Shown here piece after piece: positions 21,401 to 24,037 of a stretch of 24,037 bases of DNA. The first letter of the stretch is position 1. Every line of letters starts with the position of its first letter. A program made the translations under genes and the position numbers. The notes below the pieces were generated by a model. It did no database searches. It was not told the origin of the DNA and saw only the letters and a program-made list of their open reading frames with translations. The stretch covers positions 1-24,037 of IMG/VR virus record IMGVR_UViG_3300020220_000330. One strand, written 5' to 3'. The DNA comes from a virus.

Positions 21401-22208
21401 TCCAATATTTTTCAGTGCGTGGTCGTATAAAATCGGTTTTTAGGCTTTTACCGTGATTTTTACGGTTACCTTTAAGGTGATCCAGATAAGCACCCCATTC
21501 GCTGTTGACCAAAGGATGACCTTCACCTTTGATTAATCCCTGACACCAATCGTTCCACTGCCACTCGGGGTGACGTTGCTTGACTTCTTTACGAACTTCG
21601 TCAAAAACCCAGCAATCGTTCCATTCACTGAACTGGAAAATCCGTCCGCTGTCGTAGGCCTGTTGGAATTCAGATAAAAATTCCTGTGTGTTTTTATCTC
21701 TAAGATTCATAGAGTAAAGACCACATTCAGTAAATTTCCTTTCTCTGCCTAAAAATCCTAGACCAATATGGGATTGACACATCCTATCGATAAAATGATG
21801 AGGAACAGGAGTATGGCAGATCATATCAGCATCCATCCATAGCAATAGGTCAGCCTCAGTGTTTCGAGCAGCATGGCAAACAGAATAGATCTTATGGCTA
21901 AATCGAATAGCATCCCACCTAAACCCGATTCCTGGCTGCTTGCCTTTACGATCCATTGGGCCAGTCGCTACTTCGCCCCTGGCCTTAGGATCATCCTTCC
22001 ACCGATTTTTAAAAGAGACTAATTCCGGGCACGATTCATGTAAATCTCGAACTACGAGATTTTCTGCAGATTCGTCTATGGTATGATCTTGAGGATATGC
22101 ATATAATGTTATATCCCAGGGCCAAGTCTTCAAGAATGTTTGTACCATCCTCTTGGCATATTTGTCGTAGCCCTCTTTATGGAAGGTAGTTACTACGGCT
22201 TTTTTCAT
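21384..22208 (-). CDS. putative glycosyltransferase, GT-A type
   Basis: A 274-residue protein related to the 20684 and 12880 proteins: VVTTFHKEGYDKYAKRMVQTF at the start, LLWMDADMICHTP (D126, D128), ECGLYSMNLRDK, and the WNDCWVFDEVRKEV segment. An insertion of about 25 residues between strands 3 and 4 (KDDPKARGEVATGPMD) distinguishes it. It overlaps gmd by 4 nt on the same strand, so they form one operon, and it may use the deoxysugar that Gmd helps to make; that link is inference. Its end overlaps the convergent 20684 gene. By eye it is less AT-rich than 12158-13614. Confidence 0.75.
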   Translation of the reverse strand: MKKAVVTTFHKEGYDKYAKRMVQTFLKTWPWDITLYAYPQDHTIDESAENLVVRDLHESCPELVSFKNRWKDDPKARGEVATGPMDRKGKQPGIGFRWDAIRFSHKIYSVCHAARNTEADLLLWMDADMICHTPVPHHFIDRMCQSHIGLGFLGRERKFTECGLYSMNLRDKNTQEFLSEFQQAYDSGRIFQFSEWNDCWVFDEVRKEVKQRHPEWQWNDWCQGLIKGEGHPLVNSEWGAYLDHLKGNRKNHGKSLKTDFIRPRTEKYWISHQS

Positions 22209-23188
22209 TTAGTCTGATATCTTTGTATGTCGGCCTCTACCATCATTCTGACAAGATCTTCAAAACTTGTGCGTCGTTGCCAGCCTAGCACTGTCTCCGC
22301 TTTTTTCGGACTACCGCAGAGGCTAAACAATTCTGCAGGACGTTTAAATCTGGGATCACTTTTAACATACTGCTGCCAGTCATCGATTCCAGCATATTTA
22401 AATGCACGTTCTAATAGATCACCTATGGTATATTGTTGCCCTGTGGCCACGACATAGTCGCCGGGTTCATCTTGTTGTAGCATCAACCACATGGCTTCTA
22501 CGAAATCGCCAGCGAATCCCCAATCTCTCTTGGCATCGAGATTACCTAACGTGATACTGTCTGCTAGACCGCATTTGATCTTGGCCACGCCGTCTGTGAT
22601 CTTTCTAGTGACGAATTCTTTGCCTCGGATGGGGGATTCGTGATTAAACAATATTCCGTTTGAAGCATGCAGACTGTAACTTTCACGGAAATTTATGGTC
22701 ATCCAATAGGCATATAATTTAGCCACACCGTAGGGACTGCGAGGCCAGAAAGGTGTAGATTCATCTTGGTGTCCACCTGAGATTTCAATGCTGTTTCCGT
22801 ACATCTCTGAGGTAGATGCCTGATAAAATCTAGTGTCGGGGTTGTGCTGCTTGATGGCGTTTAGAATATTAAGCACTCCGACGGCATTTACTTCGGTGGT
22901 CAATTTGTTCAGATCCCAACTGGCTCCCACGAAACTCTGTGCTGCGAGATTATAAAACTCATTGGGTTTGAGACTTTTAATCAAATGATTCATGCATCCA
23001 TCATCAGTGATATCGCCGGTGATTAATTCGACATCGTGTTCGATTCCGAGATATGTTATGTTGTCTAAATTAGGGTTGGAATACCTTTTTATCAGTCCGT
23101 AGACCTTATAATCCTTTTCCAGCAGTAGTTTTGCTAGATACGGACCATCTTGCCCGGTCATTCCGGTAACAAATGCAATCTTTTTCAT
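22205..23188 (-). CDS. gmd: GDP-mannose 4,6-dehydratase
   Basis: A 327-residue extended SDR that converts GDP-mannose to GDP-4-keto-6-deoxymannose, the precursor of fucose, rhamnose, perosamine and related sugars. It has the NADP motif GMTGQDG at 9-15, the catalytic STSEMYG at 125-131 (with E128) and Y153/K157 in YGVAK. NHESPIRGKEFVTRKI is the Gmd hallmark and the C-terminus shows RPAELFSLCG. Gmd genes are frequent in cyanomyophage and pelagimyophage genomes. No second enzyme (fucose synthase or reductase) is in this window, unless the epimerase at 11210 serves. A GAGG ribosome site and a perfect TATAAATA late promoter lie upstream. Confidence 0.94.
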   Translation of the reverse strand: MKKIAFVTGMTGQDGPYLAKLLLEKDYKVYGLIKRYSNPNLDNITYLGIEHDVELITGDITDDGCMNHLIKSLKPNEFYNLAAQSFVGASWDLNKLTTEVNAVGVLNILNAIKQHNPDTRFYQASTSEMYGNSIEISGGHQDESTPFWPRSPYGVAKLYAYWMTINFRESYSLHASNGILFNHESPIRGKEFVTRKITDGVAKIKCGLADSITLGNLDAKRDWGFAGDFVEAMWLMLQQDEPGDYVVATGQQYTIGDLLERAFKYAGIDDWQQYVKSDPRFKRPAELFSLCGSPKKAETVLGWQRRTSFEDLVRMMVEADIQRYQTK

Positions 23189-23214
23189 TTTTTCCTCAGT
23201 CTAGATTAGTTTTT

Positions 23215-23222
23215 TATTTATA
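23215..23222 (-). promoter_or_regulatory. perfect T4 late promoter TATAAATA for gmd (minus strand)
   Basis: On + the bases are TATTTATA; read on - this is TATAAATA, 8 of 8 matches. The gap to the gmd ATG (23188) is 26 nt and includes GAGG, a conventional leader. It falls just after the stop of the 23237 gene. Confidence 0.75.
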
Positions 23223-23236
23223 GTATGAGATTATGC

Positions 23237-23632
23237 CTATCTTAATTTCCAGACATAATGATTTTTGTAAACATCCACGATCTGATAGTTGTGTGATTTG
23301 AGAAATCTCTGATTTTCTTGAGAAATCAAAGCAGGACCCTCAATGACTATGAGAGAATTCCATCTTTTCAGTAACGGTAAAAGTTCTGTGATGTGATTTT
23401 CGTGATCCAAGTCGATCAATACCACATCGACATCATATAGGTGTGAAATATTATCGAAATTTTCACGATACACGATGTTCTTTGAACGCAATATCCTTTT
23501 CTTGTCATCGATTAGAAAGATAGTTCCGAACGAATCCGTCAGTTCCGACAGATTTCCCCAGGCGCTGCCTGCGACCAAGATGTTCCGAGATTTTTTGTTT
23601 AACTTTTTTATCCGTTTAGCGAATTTGCTCAT
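23237..23632 (-). CDS. small Rossmann-like protein, possible methyltransferase relative
   Basis: A 131-residue protein with an alpha/beta pattern like the first half of a SAM-dependent methyltransferase: RNILVAGSAWGNLSEL at 16-31, TIFLIDDK at 37-44 where an acidic residue would bind SAM, and DVVLIDLDHENH at 69-80, then SLIVIEGP and HYVWKLR at the end. The motif I glycines are partly lost (AGSAWGN), so activity is doubtful. I recall similar small proteins near sugar genes of cyanomyophages. It shares the - strand with gmd, ending 14 nt before the gmd promoter, and has its own late promoter upstream. Function is unknown. Confidence 0.6.
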   Translation of the reverse strand: MSKFAKRIKKLNKKSRNILVAGSAWGNLSELTDSFGTIFLIDDKKRILRSKNIVYRENFDNISHLYDVDVVLIDLDHENHITELLPLLKRWNSLIVIEGPALISQENQRFLKSHNYQIVDVYKNHYVWKLR

Positions 23633-23654
23633 AATTTATCATTAAATACTAGGT

Positions 23655-23662
23655 TATTTATA
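23655..23662 (-). promoter_or_regulatory. perfect T4 late promoter TATAAATA for the 23237 gene (minus strand)
   Basis: TATTTATA on + reads TATAAATA on -, 8 of 8. It is 22 nt before the ATG at 23632 (minus strand). The divergent + gene starts 7 nt beyond it, at 23670. Confidence 0.75.
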
Positions 23663-23669
23663 AGACCTT

Positions 23670-24037
23670 ATGAAATTTAAATTATGGAAAGAGCACGGCG
23701 CTCTAAACAGTCCACCGGTATTTGCTGCTGTAGAGCAGGGATTGAAAAATATCGGCATGGCGGTGGTCGAAGACGGCCAAGACATTGACGTGATATGGTC
23801 GGTCCTTTGGTATGGTCGGATGAAACCTAATAAATTGGTGTTCGAAAGAGCCAAATCTCAGGGAAGGTCCGTGATGATCATTGAAGTTGGAAATCTTTTC
23901 CGTGGTTCTACATGGAGACTGAGCCTCGATCATATACACGGGCTCGGAAAGTTTGGCAATGACCATATGCTTGATACCGATCGACCTAAAAAATTAGGAG
24001 TAGTCCTGAAGCCGATCAATGACCAGCGAAAAAATCG
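23670..24037 (+). CDS. KpsC/KpsS-like polysaccharide protein, paralogue C (5' part only)
   Basis: An open frame from ATG 23670 to the right edge (122 full codons), incomplete at the 3' end. It begins MKFKLWKEHGALNSP; DIDVIWSVLWYGRM and LVFERAKSQGRSVMIIEVG match the N-terminal halves of the 19753 and 17491 proteins in order and spacing. The GSTWRLSLDHIHGLGKFGN segment follows. The C-terminal donor-site half lies beyond this window. No Shine-Dalgarno is seen; TTATAAG stands 5 nt before the ATG, a weak echo of the other late sites, and a TTAAATA is at 23642. It is divergent from 23237. Confidence 0.75.
   Translation, partial: MKFKLWKEHGALNSPPVFAAVEQGLKNIGMAVVEDGQDIDVIWSVLWYGRMKPNKLVFERAKSQGRSVMIIEVGNLFRGSTWRLSLDHIHGLGKFGNDHMLDTDRPKKLGVVLKPINDQRKN

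Noticed and set aside
21384-21416. Possible terminator at the second convergent junction (ACTGA ... TCAGT)
   Set aside because: Only five base pairs with a loop of more than ten bases and no T run adjoining; too weak to call.
23703-23966. Open - frames at the right edge
   Set aside because: The + frame from 23670 is open to the edge and matches the 17491 and 19753 proteins, so the - frames are shadows.
1-24037. tRNA genes, CRISPR arrays, insertion sequences and integrase/attachment sites
   Set aside because: I saw no cloverleaf, no regularly spaced repeat, no transposase or integrase motif, and no gap longer than about 140 nt between genes.

Overview
This window looks like part of the genome of a T4-like myovirus (Caudoviricetes), of the marine or freshwater kind related to cyanomyophages and pelagimyophages. 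The evidence is a run of recognisable T4 homologues: gp4 head completion, gp16 and gp17 terminase, gp32, UvsX and UvsY, plus tail-tube-type baseplate proteins. There are also T4-type late promoters (TATAAATA/ATAAATA). I see no photosynthesis genes, so a cyanobacterial host is not indicated. One small gene at 8087 encodes a secreted Ala/Lys/Pro-rich peptide of a type I associate with Gram-negative, especially betaproteobacterial, hosts. That host guess is weak.

Layout. Positions 1-7951 are the virion and packaging module, all on +: two tail-tube-type proteins, a small conserved protein, gp4, gp16, a protein with a capsid-targeting-like N-terminus, a disordered acidic protein, gp17 and a large 729-residue putative structural protein. 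Positions 7952-8418 hold terminators, palindromes and the secreted peptide gene. Positions 8419-11213 are the recombination/replication module: gp32, uvsX, a small acidic protein and uvsY.

From 11210 to the right edge is a large surface-sugar island. It contains an epimerase, two glycosyltransferases on -, then a tightly coupled + operon at 13656-21400. That operon encodes a nucleotidyltransferase-kinase fusion, a HAD phosphatase, two FkbM methyltransferases, a cytidylyltransferase-cupin fusion, a double glycosyltransferase, two KpsC/KpsS-like proteins and one more glycosyltransferase. A second - block follows: a glycosyltransferase, GDP-mannose 4,6-dehydratase and a small Rossmann protein. 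A third KpsC/KpsS-like gene runs off the right edge. Parts of the island are visibly AT-richer than the core; 12481-12540 has 6 G/C in 60 by hand count, against 31 in 60 at 8641-8700. I infer that the island makes or modifies a glycan, either on the phage particle or on the host surface.

Expression. Four start codons (253, 2708, 5762, 13656) sit exactly 5 nt after ATAAATA, and a fifth (4164) exactly 5 nt after GTAAATA. None of the five has a properly spaced Shine-Dalgarno, while several other genes in the window have clear ones. If T4 late-promoter geometry holds, transcription would start at or next to the AUG, giving leaderless late mRNAs. This is the most interesting regulatory pattern in the window. 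A second is a bidirectional terminator hairpin placed inside the coding overlap of two convergent genes (12158-12184).
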